Positions 37,069-45,701 of a stretch of DNA of 64,000 nt are shown piece after piece. The stretch is from Terrimonas ferruginea DSM 30193 (lineage in GTDB: Bacteria > Bacteroidota > Bacteroidia > Chitinophagales > Chitinophagaceae): assembly GCF_000425585.1 (NCBI RefSeq), contig NZ_KE384398.1, forward strand, positions 88,186-152,185, written 5' to 3'. The notes beneath the pieces are model-generated. The model ran no database searches and was not told where the DNA came from. It saw nothing but the letters and a program-made list of their open reading frames with translations. A program made the position numbers and the translations under genes. Numbering within the stretch: the stretch's first letter is position 1; the number at the start of each line of letters is the position of its first letter.

Positions 37069-37251
37069 GGTGTTCCGTTGTACGGAAGGAGTTTTTCAAA
37101 AGCATTGGATCTCACAAAAACTTTCAATCAGACGGGTCGTTCAAGAGGTATCGGATAAGCAGTGGCTGGTTTTTCAAGAGTCCTTGCCCCTGGGTTTGGA
37201 CGGGTTTTCATTTTCCTTCGGAACTTTTTTCTTCGTTCCTTCCCTTCAGGC

Positions 37252-38535
37252 TTAACGCAGCTTGAGGGTAGCGATACTCACCAATACACAGAGGATGGTC
37301 ACCAGCCAGAAACGCGTTACGATCTTGGCTTCGTGGTATCCTTTCTTCTGATAGTGGTGGTGCAGCGGACTCATCAGGAAGATCCTGCGACCTTCACCAT
37401 ATTTCCGCTTGGTGTATTTGAAATAACCTACCTGCAGCATCACACTTAAACTTTCCACCAGGAACACGCCGCAGAAAATAGGTATCAGCAATTCTTTGTG
37501 TACGATGATGGCAATCGCTGCTATCAATCCGCCCAATGTGAGGCTGCCCGTATCTCCCATAAATACCTGCGCCGGATAAGAGTTGTACCAGAGAAATCCG
37601 ACACATGCTCCGATCATGGCTGCGATGAATATCGATAGCTCGCCAAGGTTCGGGATATACATGATATTGAGGTAGTCGGCAAAGAACAAACTACCACTCG
37701 CATAGGCGAAGATGCCGAGACAGACACCGATCACCGCCGAGGTGCCCGTTGCCAGCCCGTCCAATCCGTCTGTTATATTCGACCCGTTCGACACCGCGGT
37801 AATAATGAAGATCACCACGAGGATATACAACACCCATGTGTAATCACGCAAACCGGCCGGCAGCAATTTGGAATAATTGAACTCATGTCCTTTTACAAAT
37901 GGAATCGTGGTGATCGGCGTTTTCGATTCCGTAAAATATTTGGTGCGTCCGTTGACTTCCTTCGGAAATACGGTGGTATCTGCCTTGGCTTGTTGTTCTG
38001 TGCCAACGAATTCGCGCCAGATGATGACGTTGCTGTTGAAATAAAGCACTGCGCCGATGGTGATGCCCAAACCAACCTGTCCCAATACTTTGAACCATCC
38101 GGCCAGTCCGTCTTTATCTCCTTTCTTATAAGCAATCCCTTGTTGTTGCGCGATACGCTTGGCCCGCAATTTCAGGTAGTCGTCGATGAATCCGATCGTG
38201 CCCAGCCATACGGTGGCCACCAACATGAGGATGATATAAACCGTGTTCAATCTCGCCAGCAGCAGCGTGGGCACAAGAATGGCGAGGATGATGATCAGTC
38301 CGCCCATCGTCGGCGTGCCCTTTTTCATTTGTTCGCCTGCCAGTCCGAGGTCGCGTACCGATTCGCCAACTTGTTTTTGCTGCAAATAGCGGATCAGTTT
38401 TTTACCAAACACCATCGTGATGGCGAGAGACAGCAACAGCGCCAGCAGCACGCGGAAGGAAATGAACCGGAACAACTCACTGCCCGGAAACTTGATCCCC
38501 TGTTCTTTAAACCATTCAAATAAATGATATAACAT
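37252..38535 (-). CDS. mraY: Lipid I synthase MraY
   Basis: MraY transfers phospho-MurNAc-pentapeptide to undecaprenyl phosphate. Catalytic landmarks are [22 protein letters not shown] and [11 protein letters not shown], with the HHH loop in [14 protein letters not shown]. About ten membrane helices are visible. At 427 residues it is longer than E. coli MraY (360), the extra part being an insertion near residues 180-220 ([21 protein letters not shown]), a feature common in Bacteroidota. Confidence 0.95.
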   Translation of the reverse strand: MLYHLFEWFKEQGIKFPGSELFRFISFRVLLALLLSLAITMVFGKKLIRYLQQKQVGESVRDLGLAGEQMKKGTPTMGGLIIILAILVPTLLLARLNTVYIILMLVATVWLGTIGFIDDYLKLRAKRIAQQQGIAYKKGDKDGLAGWFKVLGQVGLGITIGAVLYFNSNVIIWREFVGTEQQAKADTTVFPKEVNGRTKYFTESKTPITTIPFVKGHEFNYSKLLPAGLRDYTWVLYILVVIFIITAVSNGSNITDGLDGLATGTSAVIGVCLGIFAYASGSLFFADYLNIMYIPNLGELSIFIAAMIGACVGFLWYNSYPAQVFMGDTGSLTLGGLIAAIAIIVHKELLIPIFCGVFLVESLSVMLQVGYFKYTKRKYGEGRRIFLMSPLHHHYQKKGYHEAKIVTRFWLVTILCVLVSIATLKLR

Positions 38536-38569
38536 GCTTACTGCTTTATTGCGTTTTGAAACTGCTCTG

Positions 38570-40033
38570 TTATCTGCCTAATGTTTCAAACAAATCCTGC
38601 ACGGTTTCTTTATCGTCGAAATGATGTTTTACTCCTTTTATATCCTGGTACTTTTCGTGTCCTTTACCGGCTACCAGGATGATATCGCCGGGGTTTGCGA
38701 GGCTGATCGCCGTTTTGATCGCTTCGCGGCGGTCGGTAATCGCAATGTATTTTCTCCGGGCCGCGGCAGGCAATCCCTCTTCCATGTCGCGGATGATCTG
38801 TTCCGGATCTTCACTCCTGGGATTATCACTGGTGAAGATGGCACGGTCGCTGTGTTCACAGGCGGCCTGCGCCATCACGGGTCTTTTTGTTTTATCCCGA
38901 TCTCCTCCACATCCTACTACCGTAATCACCTGCTCGGTTCCTTTCTTCAGTTTGTTGATTGTGGCCAGCACATTCAGCAAAGCATCCGGTGTGTGTGCAT
39001 AATCAACAATGGTGATGAGTTTATCAACCGGAGAAATGAGATAATCGAAGCGGCCTTCCGCACCTGTGAGTACGCTGAGGCAACGAAGTATCTCCTGTTT
39101 ATCTTCACCCAGGCAAATTGCCGCGCCGTAAACAGCGAGCAGGTTGTAGGCGTTGAACTCTCCTATCAGCCGGAAATGCACTTCCTGATCTCCGACCAGC
39201 ATCACCAATCCTGAAAGATTATTTTCAATGAGCTTGCCTTTAAAATCTGCCAGCGTTTTGAGGCTGTACAGGTATTTGCGGGCCGGGGTGTTCTGCAACA
39301 TTACCAGTCCGCGTTTGTCATCGGCATTGCTGATGGCAAAGGCTGCTGAAGGCAGACCATCGAAGAAGGCTTTTTTTACCCGGATGTATTCATCAAATGT
39401 TTTATGATAATCCAGGTGATCATGCGTGATGTTGCTGAAAATGCCTCCGGCAAATTGCAGTCCCGCGATGCGATGCTGGTGCACGGCGTGCGAACTCACT
39501 TCCATGAACACATGCGAACAACCTTCGTCATTCATCTGGCGCAGAAGCCGGTTAAGACTAACTGCATCCGGTGTGGTATGTGTGGCCTGCAACACACGAT
39601 CGCCGATGTGATTGGCTACGGTACTGATCAATCCGCAGTGATAACCGAGTGCGGTAAAGAGTTTGTACAATAACGTGGCGATGGTTGTTTTACCGTTGGT
39701 GCCCGTAACCCCCACCAGGTGAAGCGACGCGGAGGGCTGACCGAAAAAATTTGAAGCCATGTAACCCGCAGCGATGGCACTGTTCTCCACCTCTACATAC
39801 ACCACACCTGCTTTCTTCTCTCCGGGAAGCTGCTCTGCGATGATTGCTGTTGCACCTTTTTCTATTGCTTTTTCAATGAACTGATGTCCGTCTGTTGCCG
39901 AACCTTTCACCGCGATGAAAGCGGTACCGGATTGAACCGCTCTTGAGTCCAGCGAAACGTCGCTGATCTCCACACCGGTACTTCCATGCACCGAGCGCAG
40001 CGCCACTTTATATAGTACATCCTGTAATAACAC
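38570..40033 (-). CDS. murE: UDP-MurNAc-tripeptide synthetase, meso-diaminopimelate type
   Basis: MurE adds the third residue of the stem peptide. GTNGKTT lies at 111-117. The substrate-selecting motif is DNPRSEDP, beginning at Asp403; DNPR is the form specific for meso-diaminopimelate, while lysine enzymes differ here. Length 487 is standard. In many bacteria murF follows murE, but here the next gene is mraY, so murF must be elsewhere. Confidence 0.96.
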   Translation of the reverse strand: MLLQDVLYKVALRSVHGSTGVEISDVSLDSRAVQSGTAFIAVKGSATDGHQFIEKAIEKGATAIIAEQLPGEKKAGVVYVEVENSAIAAGYMASNFFGQPSASLHLVGVTGTNGKTTIATLLYKLFTALGYHCGLISTVANHIGDRVLQATHTTPDAVSLNRLLRQMNDEGCSHVFMEVSSHAVHQHRIAGLQFAGGIFSNITHDHLDYHKTFDEYIRVKKAFFDGLPSAAFAISNADDKRGLVMLQNTPARKYLYSLKTLADFKGKLIENNLSGLVMLVGDQEVHFRLIGEFNAYNLLAVYGAAICLGEDKQEILRCLSVLTGAEGRFDYLISPVDKLITIVDYAHTPDALLNVLATINKLKKGTEQVITVVGCGGDRDKTKRPVMAQAACEHSDRAIFTSDNPRSEDPEQIIRDMEEGLPAAARRKYIAITDRREAIKTAISLANPGDIILVAGKGHEKYQDIKGVKHHFDDKETVQDLFETLGR

Positions 40034-40042
40034 TGCTATCTT

Positions 40043-42181
40043 TTATCCCAGATCGAGTACCACTGCCAGGTTGCGGTTGATGGCCGTGCCGGGTGATACT
40101 GACTGGCTGATTACTTTTCCTTTACCTTTTATCGTCACTTTCAAACCGAGGCTCTCCAGCATATACAAGGCATCCCGCAAGCCCATTCCCCGTACGTTTG
40201 GCATCAGTTCTTTCCGCACTCTGTTCACACTCAAGACCGGTTGGCCGGTGCCGCCGGCATTTCCGTAAACGTTTGTCCAGGTCTGCTCATTCACTGAATC
40301 GCGGAAGGGCATCCTGAGTGTTTGCAAAACTTTTTTGATATCACCTGCGTCGCCCGCAAAAAAATAAGAGCTGCTATCGCGTTTCGGAACAAAGGGTGTA
40401 GCCGATTTACGGTTAACATACATGGCGTACACTTTGGTTGCCACTTCGCGGAACACAGGTCCTGCCAGCGAGCCACCATAGTGAACAGCGGCATGTGGTT
40501 TACTGCGGATCACTACGATACAGGTGTATTGCGGCTGATCTGCGGGAAAATATCCGACGAAAGACGCCTGGTACACACCATCGCTGTACTTCACGCTGCC
40601 GTCGGCTACGTGTGCGGTACCTGTTTTACCTGCGATCTTGAAAGGCATATCCTTGAACGCGTATTTACCGGTGCCTTCAGTGATCACGGCCTCCATGCTT
40701 TCGCGGGCAGCTTTGACCGATGAAGCGCTGGCAATATTTTTTTCGATGGCCTGCGGCTCAAACTCTTTTACCAACACACCATTTTCACGAATGCTGTTGA
40801 CCAGGTAGGGCTTCATCATTTTGCCGTCATTGGCGATGGCATTGTAAAGCGTAACGGTATGCAATGGACTTACCTGCACTGCGTAACCAAAGCTCATGGT
40901 GATCATGTTCATCACACCGCCGTGGCTTTTCTGCAGGGGCGCGACCATGGGTTTAGGTAAATGTGAAAGATCTATGGGCGAAGGCACATCCATGTGATAG
41001 CGATGGAGGTACTCGCGGAACTCTTCGGGTTTTTGCGCAAATGCTTTGAAAGCGAGTTTGCCCATGCCCACATTTGAACTATGTGCGAAACATTCCTTCA
41101 CCGTTAAAACCGGTTTGGGTGAACGTTCGGCATCGTTGATATTCCTCGGACCTACCACCATGCGGCCTGCGCTGCCCACTTCCACCATATCGTCCAGTTT
41201 GGAAGTACCTTTCTCCAGCACTGCGAGCAAGGTGACCAGTTTAATAGTGGATCCGGGTTCTGTTACACGCAATGCGTAGTTATCGTCTTCCCAGTAAGTA
41301 CCATCGGGCCGGCGTCCGAGGTTGGCGATGGCTTTGATCTTACCGGATTTTGTTTCCATTAAAATGCAGGTGCCATATAATGCTTCGCTCTGCACCATTA
41401 CTTTGAGCAGCGAGGTTTGCACCACGTCCTGCATGTTTACATCGATGGTGGTATAAACGTCTCTTCCATTTTCGGGTTCCACCTGGAAGCCTTCCACCGG
41501 CACGGCGCCGCCGGCGATAAAGCGAACGAGCCGCTGGCCTTTCTGGCCGGTGAGCAGGCTATCGTAACTCATCTCGAGTCCTACGTTCATCTTTTTCACT
41601 TTACCGTCGCTGGCCACGTGTTCTCTCGAAAGACCTATCGTACGGTTGGCCAGTAAGCCGAATGGTGCGAGGCGTTTGCTGTTCTCTTCCACGATCACAC
41701 CGCTTTTATTGCGGCCGAGTTTCACGAGGGGAAACTGCCTGAATGCCTTGTATTCTTCAAAAGACATTTTTTTGCGGAGCGGGAAATAGCGTTTCTTCTG
41801 GCGGAAAGCCACCTGCAGTTCTGTTTTGTACTGCGCGGCTGATTTATCACCGAAGTAGCCGGCCATGGCACGTGAGAATGAATCGATGTTCTCCTGGAAG
41901 ATGCGTCCGTTCTTCTCGCGCAATCCATCTGCCTGCATGTCCATATAGATATCGAACTGTGGCAGGGAGGTGCTGAGCATTTGTCCGTCTTCGCTGTAAA
42001 TGGTACCGCGATCGGCATCCAGTTCTACGATCTTCTGGTGCATGCTGTCGCTCATCTGGCGCCAGTAATTACCTTGTACACCTTGTAAGTAAAACGCTTT
42101 GCCGAGGATGAACACACACAGCAATGCCATGCCGATGAAACAGCAGTACACTCGCCATAATATGTCACGTCTTACTTCCAA
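40043..42181 (-). CDS. ftsI: Septal transpeptidase FtsI (PBP3 type) with a C-terminal PASTA domain
   Basis: FtsI cross-links septal peptidoglycan. One membrane helix (residues about 10-28) precedes the dimerisation domain and the transpeptidase domain. The penicillin-binding motifs are Ser311-Lys314 (STIK), Ser368-Ser369-Asn370 (SSN) and Lys519-Thr520-Gly521 (KTG). Residues 655-712 form one PASTA domain (MPNVRGMGLRDALYMLESLG), a module that binds muropeptides or beta-lactams in other proteins. The E. coli enzyme lacks this domain. A tandem-repeat block lies directly upstream of the start. Confidence 0.95.
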   Translation of the reverse strand: MEVRRDILWRVYCCFIGMALLCVFILGKAFYLQGVQGNYWRQMSDSMHQKIVELDADRGTIYSEDGQMLSTSLPQFDIYMDMQADGLREKNGRIFQENIDSFSRAMAGYFGDKSAAQYKTELQVAFRQKKRYFPLRKKMSFEEYKAFRQFPLVKLGRNKSGVIVEENSKRLAPFGLLANRTIGLSREHVASDGKVKKMNVGLEMSYDSLLTGQKGQRLVRFIAGGAVPVEGFQVEPENGRDVYTTIDVNMQDVVQTSLLKVMVQSEALYGTCILMETKSGKIKAIANLGRRPDGTYWEDDNYALRVTEPGSTIKLVTLLAVLEKGTSKLDDMVEVGSAGRMVVGPRNINDAERSPKPVLTVKECFAHSSNVGMGKLAFKAFAQKPEEFREYLHRYHMDVPSPIDLSHLPKPMVAPLQKSHGGVMNMITMSFGYAVQVSPLHTVTLYNAIANDGKMMKPYLVNSIRENGVLVKEFEPQAIEKNIASASSVKAARESMEAVITEGTGKYAFKDMPFKIAGKTGTAHVADGSVKYSDGVYQASFVGYFPADQPQYTCIVVIRSKPHAAVHYGGSLAGPVFREVATKVYAMYVNRKSATPFVPKRDSSSYFFAGDAGDIKKVLQTLRMPFRDSVNEQTWTNVYGNAGGTGQPVLSVNRVRKELMPNVRGMGLRDALYMLESLGLKVTIKGKGKVISQSVSPGTAINRNLAVVLDLG

Positions 42182-42268
42182 GTTGAGTTATAAGTTATAA
42201 GTATTAAGTATAACAGCCAGCACCCTATTCACCATTCACCATTCACCATTGACGATTCACCATTCACG
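42181..42268 (-). repeat. Two short-period arrays between ftsL and ftsI
   Basis: On the minus strand, a 9-mer GTSAATSGT array (about 42227-42268) starts three bases after the ftsL stop and is followed by a TATAACTTATAACTT-type array (42181-42215) that ends right at the ftsI ATG. The block interrupts the otherwise tight dcw cluster. Confidence 0.85.
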
Positions 42269-42271
42269 TCC

Positions 42272-42589
42272 TCACAAACTATCCTTCAGCACTACCGGCG
42301 CTTCTGTCAGTTCTTTCAATCCGAGTGGTTCGACGGCTTTCACCAGTTCACTGGGTTTGTTGCGAAACATCACATCACTTTTAACCGCCTTGTACTCGTA
42401 CTGCAATTCCTTTACTTCGCGGGCCACTTTATTAATCTGGCGGACTGTCTTATCCGCGTAATGGCCGTTGTAGATATACATTACTGCTAATAATGCGAGA
42501 AAGAGAAAGAAGGGTACTTGTTTCACAATGGACTGATAGTTCAGCCATTTTTTCCAGCTCACTGCATCCTTGTTGTTTTTCTCGGTCAT
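42272..42589 (-). CDS. ftsL: FtsL-like cell division protein
   Basis: A 105-residue bitopic protein with one membrane helix (VPFFLFLALLAVMYIYNG, about residues 25-42) and a charged helical segment after it (VRQINKVAREVKELQYEYKAVKSDVMF) that should form the coiled coil used to bind FtsB and FtsQ. Sequence conservation in FtsL is low, so the call rests on size, layout and location between rsmH and ftsI. Confidence 0.8.
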   Translation of the reverse strand: MTEKNNKDAVSWKKWLNYQSIVKQVPFFLFLALLAVMYIYNGHYADKTVRQINKVAREVKELQYEYKAVKSDVMFRNKPSELVKAVEPLGLKELTEAPVVLKDSL

Positions 42590-42605
42590 ACCTGCAGGTA
42601 TAGTT

Positions 42606-43559
42606 TTAGCGTTTTTCTGCTACTCTCAATTTGGCGCTTCTTGAGCGCGGATTACGTTTCAGTTCTTCATCCCCGGCTGTTACCGGCTTACGGGTGATGA
42701 TGTTGAACTCGGGTTCAGGTTCATTGTTGGCAAAAGGGTTTTCCTCCGGCTCTTCGAAGGAGCCACGTCGGAAAAAGTTCTTTACTAACCTGTCTTCAAT
42801 AGAATGAAAAGAGATGATCGCAACGCGACCACCTGGTCGCAGTAGTTTTGGAGATTGTTGCAGCATGTCTTTCAACGCGCCTGTTTCATCATTCACTTCC
42901 ATGCGCAACGCCTGGAAAACCTGGGCAAAGTACTTGTGGGGATTACCTTTCACAATATCCCGGATGGCCTGTTTGAATCCCTCGATCGTCTTCATCGGCA
43001 CGTTGGTGCGGCGTTGGACGATTGTTCGGGCCAGTGTTTTAGCATTCGTTACTTCGCCGTACTGTTCAAATAATTTGTGCAGTTGCAGTTCGGTATACGT
43101 GCTGATGATGTCTAATGCAGTCAGTTCCTGCCGGCGGTCCATGCGCATATCGAGGGCCGCATCGAAACGGGTGGAGAATCCGCGGTCTGCTTCATCGAAC
43201 TGATGACTGCTGACACCGAGATCCGCCAGGATGCCGTCCACTTCCGTGATACCGTTCAGGCGCAGAAAGCGCTGGAGGTAGCGGAAGTTATGCGGCACAA
43301 ACAGCAGGCGGTCGTCGTCGGGCAGGTTTTGCCGGGCGTCTTCATCCTGATCGAAAGCAACGAGGCGTCCTTTCGGACCCAGGTGCTGCAGGATGACGCT
43401 GGAATGACCGCCGCCACCAAAAGTGCAATCGACATAAATACCATCGGGCCGGATATTCAGCGCCTCCATTGATTCCGCCAGCAACACGGGTACATGATAG
43501 CCGGCGTCATCACCGGTGGATGAAGTCTCGTTCCGCCGGGGTTGTTGTTTTTTCGCCAT
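42606..43559 (-). CDS. rsmH: 16S rRNA m4C1402 methyltransferase RsmH
   Basis: RsmH methylates the N4 of C1402 in 16S rRNA, near the P site. The opening HVPVLLAESMEALNIRPDGIYVD and the SAM-binding TFGGGGHSSVIL are diagnostic. Length 317 is standard. It is the second gene of the dcw cluster, 21 bases after mraZ. The first 20 residues are polar and probably disordered. Confidence 0.96.
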   Translation of the reverse strand: MAKKQQPRRNETSSTGDDAGYHVPVLLAESMEALNIRPDGIYVDCTFGGGGHSSVILQHLGPKGRLVAFDQDEDARQNLPDDDRLLFVPHNFRYLQRFLRLNGITEVDGILADLGVSSHQFDEADRGFSTRFDAALDMRMDRRQELTALDIISTYTELQLHKLFEQYGEVTNAKTLARTIVQRRTNVPMKTIEGFKQAIRDIVKGNPHKYFAQVFQALRMEVNDETGALKDMLQQSPKLLRPGGRVAIISFHSIEDRLVKNFFRRGSFEEPEENPFANNEPEPEFNIITRKPVTAGDEELKRNPRSRSAKLRVAEKR

Positions 43560-43580
43560 ATCGACACTGTTTACATCGTT

Positions 43581-44051
43581 TTATTCAAGATCCAGCTCAT
43601 TACCACCACCGCCCATTACTTCGGCAGCCAGATCACTGAATGCATCCGGTGAGAAAGATTCAAAGAACTCGTTGTACTTATTACTATCCCAAATTTCCAA
43701 TCGTTGTCCGGCTGATACCAGGATCACATCCTTCTGCAAACCCGCGTACTCTTTGAGGCGGGGAGGCAACAAAATGCGTCCGGCGGTATCGGGCTCCACC
43801 GGGGTGGCGCCATTTAGAAAGAACCGTTTAAACTCCCGCACCTTCGGCTTAAAATCATTCAGGTTGTTGATTTTATCGGCCAGCGGTTGCCAGTTTTTCA
43901 GCGGGTACAGGCTAAGACACTTTTCAAAACCTCTGTTGATAACGAAATGCAAACCGTCAGTCTCCGGAATCTGCTTTTTCAGACCAGCCGGCAGCAAGAA
44001 ACGCCCTTTGGCGTCCAATGTGACTTCAAATTCGCCTAGAAAACTTATCAT
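43581..44051 (-). CDS. mraZ: Transcriptional regulator MraZ
   Basis: MraZ is a DNA-binding repressor of the dcw cluster in E. coli and an activator in some mollicutes. Two AbrB-like halves are visible: GEFEVTLDAKGRFLLPAGLKK near the N-terminus and PVEPDTAGRILLPPRLKEYAG in the middle. I chose the ATG at 44051 (MISFLGEFEV, 156 residues), the standard family start. A pair of AAAGTG boxes lies 45-61 bases upstream, suggesting that MraZ controls its own cluster. Confidence 0.95.
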   Translation of the reverse strand: MISFLGEFEVTLDAKGRFLLPAGLKKQIPETDGLHFVINRGFEKCLSLYPLKNWQPLADKINNLNDFKPKVREFKRFFLNGATPVEPDTAGRILLPPRLKEYAGLQKDVILVSAGQRLEIWDSNKYNEFFESFSPDAFSDLAAEVMGGGGNELDLE

Positions 44052-44095
44052 TATCAGGTACTTGAATCCAATACTCAAGTAATTAACACAAAATA

Positions 44096-44112
44096 ACACT
44101 TTTTCCCACTTT
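44096..44112 (-). promoter_or_regulatory. Putative MraZ operator
   Basis: The minus strand reads AAAGTGGGAAAAAGTGT: two copies of AAAGTG[T/G] separated by three bases, the spacing and sequence reported for MraZ boxes in mollicutes. It lies 45 bases upstream of the mraZ ATG, overlapping or just above the expected promoter (a TTATTTTG-like box follows directly). Confidence 0.6.
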
Positions 44113-44137
44113 CCGCCCAAATTTTGATTTCTTTAAT

Positions 44138-44259
44138 TTTTCCACACATTTAAACACCCTGAAAGCCAATACCAGCAAGGATTTCAACTTAAAAATGGGT
44201 GTCAAAAACATGATCCTGCGTGAATTAGATGTGGATTACCGTGTATAAGCTGTGGATAA
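44138..44259. promoter_or_regulatory. DnaA-box-like sequences between mraZ and queA
   Basis: Three 9-mers resemble the DnaA box TTATCCACA: 44138-44146 (TTTTCCACA, one mismatch), 44230-44238 (TGTGGATTA, one mismatch in reverse) and 44251-44259 (TGTGGATAA, an exact reverse match). The surrounding 150 bases are AT-rich. Whether this is DnaA control of the dcw cluster, part of an origin, or chance cannot be settled from the sequence alone. Confidence 0.4.
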
Positions 44260-44270
44260 CCCCGTTTTCA

Positions 44271-44299
44271 TTGTGAATTTAGGTTTTACGCTATCTTCG
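44271..44299 (+). promoter_or_regulatory. Promoter of queA
   Basis: TTG at 44271-44273 and TATCTTCG at 44292-44299 are 18 bases apart, fitting the Bacteroidota -33/-7 arrangement with one mismatch in TAnnTTTG. The predicted transcript start is about 30 bases before the ATG. Confidence 0.5.
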
Positions 44300-44335
44300 C
44301 GCCTCACCAAAATGCGACAGTTGGTCGCGCCAGTT

Positions 44336-45574
44336 ATGCACCCCCGTGATCTATCCATCAGTGACTATACCTATGTCCTTCCCGACGAAAGAATAGCACC
44401 CGTTCCCGCTCCCAACCGTGACGAATCGAAGCTGCTCGTCTATGAGAAAGGCATCATTTCAACAAGTATATACCGCGAACTCGACCAGTATCTTGCTCCA
44501 GGTTCCCTGCTCATCTTCAACAACACGCGGGTAGTGGAAGCAAGACTATTGTTCCGCAAACCGACAGGAGGCATGATAGAAATATTCTGCCTGCAACCGG
44601 ATACCCGCTATCCTGATGTGGCAACAGCTTTGCAGCAAACGCGAGAAGTATACTGGCAATGCATGATCGGAGGCGCTTCCAAATGGAAACCCGGACAAGT
44701 ATTGCAGAAAGAAATTTCCGCAGGAAATAAAAACTATACCCTCGAAGCGCGATACGAAGGCAAGGGAGATGACCATTTCCTGATCTCTCTCCGATGGAGC
44801 GACGAATCATTGTCCTTTGCAGAAGTATTGCATGATGCAGGCGCCATACCCTTGCCGCCCTATATCAAACGCATTGCCGACGAAGATGACAGCGAACGCT
44901 ACCAGACCATCTATGCAAAAGAAGAAGGGTCAGTGGCCGCACCCACTGCAGGTTTACATTTCACCGACACCATTTTCGAGCGGCTGCGGGCAAAGAATAT
45001 CGACACCGGTTATGTGACCTTACACGTTGGTGCCGGTACCTTTAAACCCGTAAAAGCAGCGGTGATGGAAGACCATACGATGCATGCGGAATACATCGAT
45101 GTAAACCGCGCTCTGATCGAAAGAATATTGCAGCAGCCCGGCGGTCATGCCGTTATTCCGGTAGGCACCACTTCAATGCGTACGCTTGAAAGTCTTTACT
45201 GGCTGGGTGTAATGCTGATCAAAGGAGAAGAAGACCTGTCTGCGCATGGCGTGTTGCAACTCGATCAGTGGCATCCATACGCGCAGGAAGAGCAGTCGCT
45301 GCCCTCTTCCAAAGAAGCATTGACCGCGTTGCTTGCCTGGATGCAAAAGCAGCAGCGACAGCAATTGATAGCAAGTACGCGGCTGCTGATTGCCCCCGGA
45401 TACAAGCCAAAGATTGCACAGGCACTGATCACCAATTTTCATCAGCCGCAATCAACTTTGTTGTTATTGGTAGCCGCCCTGATCGGCGAAGATTGGAGGA
45501 AGGTTTACCAGTATGCGTTGGATAATGATTTCCGGTTTTTGAGCTATGGAGACGGGAGTTTGTTGCGCTGGTAA
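44336..45574 (+). CDS. queA: S-adenosylmethionine:tRNA ribosyltransferase-isomerase QueA
   Basis: QueA converts preQ1 in tRNA wobble position 34 to epoxyqueuosine, using the ribosyl group of SAM. The start of the family pattern, DYTYVLPDERIA, and later IFNNTRVVEARL, AAPTAGLHFT and LHVGAGTFKPV identify it. I chose the ATG at 44336 (MHPRDLSISDYTY, 412 residues); an ATG at 44312 is possible, and a GTG at 44252 would lie upstream of the promoter. It is longer than E. coli QueA (356). Confidence 0.94.
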   Translation: MHPRDLSISDYTYVLPDERIAPVPAPNRDESKLLVYEKGIISTSIYRELDQYLAPGSLLIFNNTRVVEARLLFRKPTGGMIEIFCLQPDTRYPDVATALQQTREVYWQCMIGGASKWKPGQVLQKEISAGNKNYTLEARYEGKGDDHFLISLRWSDESLSFAEVLHDAGAIPLPPYIKRIADEDDSERYQTIYAKEEGSVAAPTAGLHFTDTIFERLRAKNIDTGYVTLHVGAGTFKPVKAAVMEDHTMHAEYIDVNRALIERILQQPGGHAVIPVGTTSMRTLESLYWLGVMLIKGEEDLSAHGVLQLDQWHPYAQEEQSLPSSKEALTALLAWMQKQQRQQLIASTRLLIAPGYKPKIAQALITNFHQPQSTLLLLVAALIGEDWRKVYQYALDNDFRFLSYGDGSLLRW

Positions 45575-45587
45575 GTGCTTGGCGAAC

Positions 45588-45614
45588 GTGAATCGTGAAT
45601 CGTCAATCGTGAAT
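45588..45614 (+). repeat. GTSAATSGT 9-mer array
   Basis: Three units GTGAATCGT/GTCAATCGT start 13 bases after the queA stop. Confidence 0.75.
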
Positions 45615-45615
45615 G

Positions 45616-45643
45616 CCCTGGTTCGTGTATACACGAACCAGGG
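45616..45643. repeat. 28-base perfect palindrome between queA and a histidine kinase gene
   Basis: Two 14-base arms (beginning CCCTGGTTCGTGTA) meet with no spacer. It lies between two convergent genes, so it may act as a bidirectional terminator, though no T-run follows on either side. A second, smaller dyad (AAGCCCGAA-CC-TTCGGGCTT) is at 45677-45696, just before the kinase stop. Confidence 0.8.
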
Positions 45644-45701
45644 AGTAGAAACCTCTCACTGCATACCTTACGCCCTAAGCCCGAACCTTCGGGCTTACAC
45701 C

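Noticed and set aside
37128..37211. A 27-codon minus-strand frame in the gap between mraY and murD
   Set aside because: Too short to support, no family resemblance, and no initiation signal seen.
44252..44335. Upstream GTG start of queA
   Set aside because: The added residues lie upstream of the predicted promoter and do not resemble the family; the ATG at 44336 gives the usual N-terminus.
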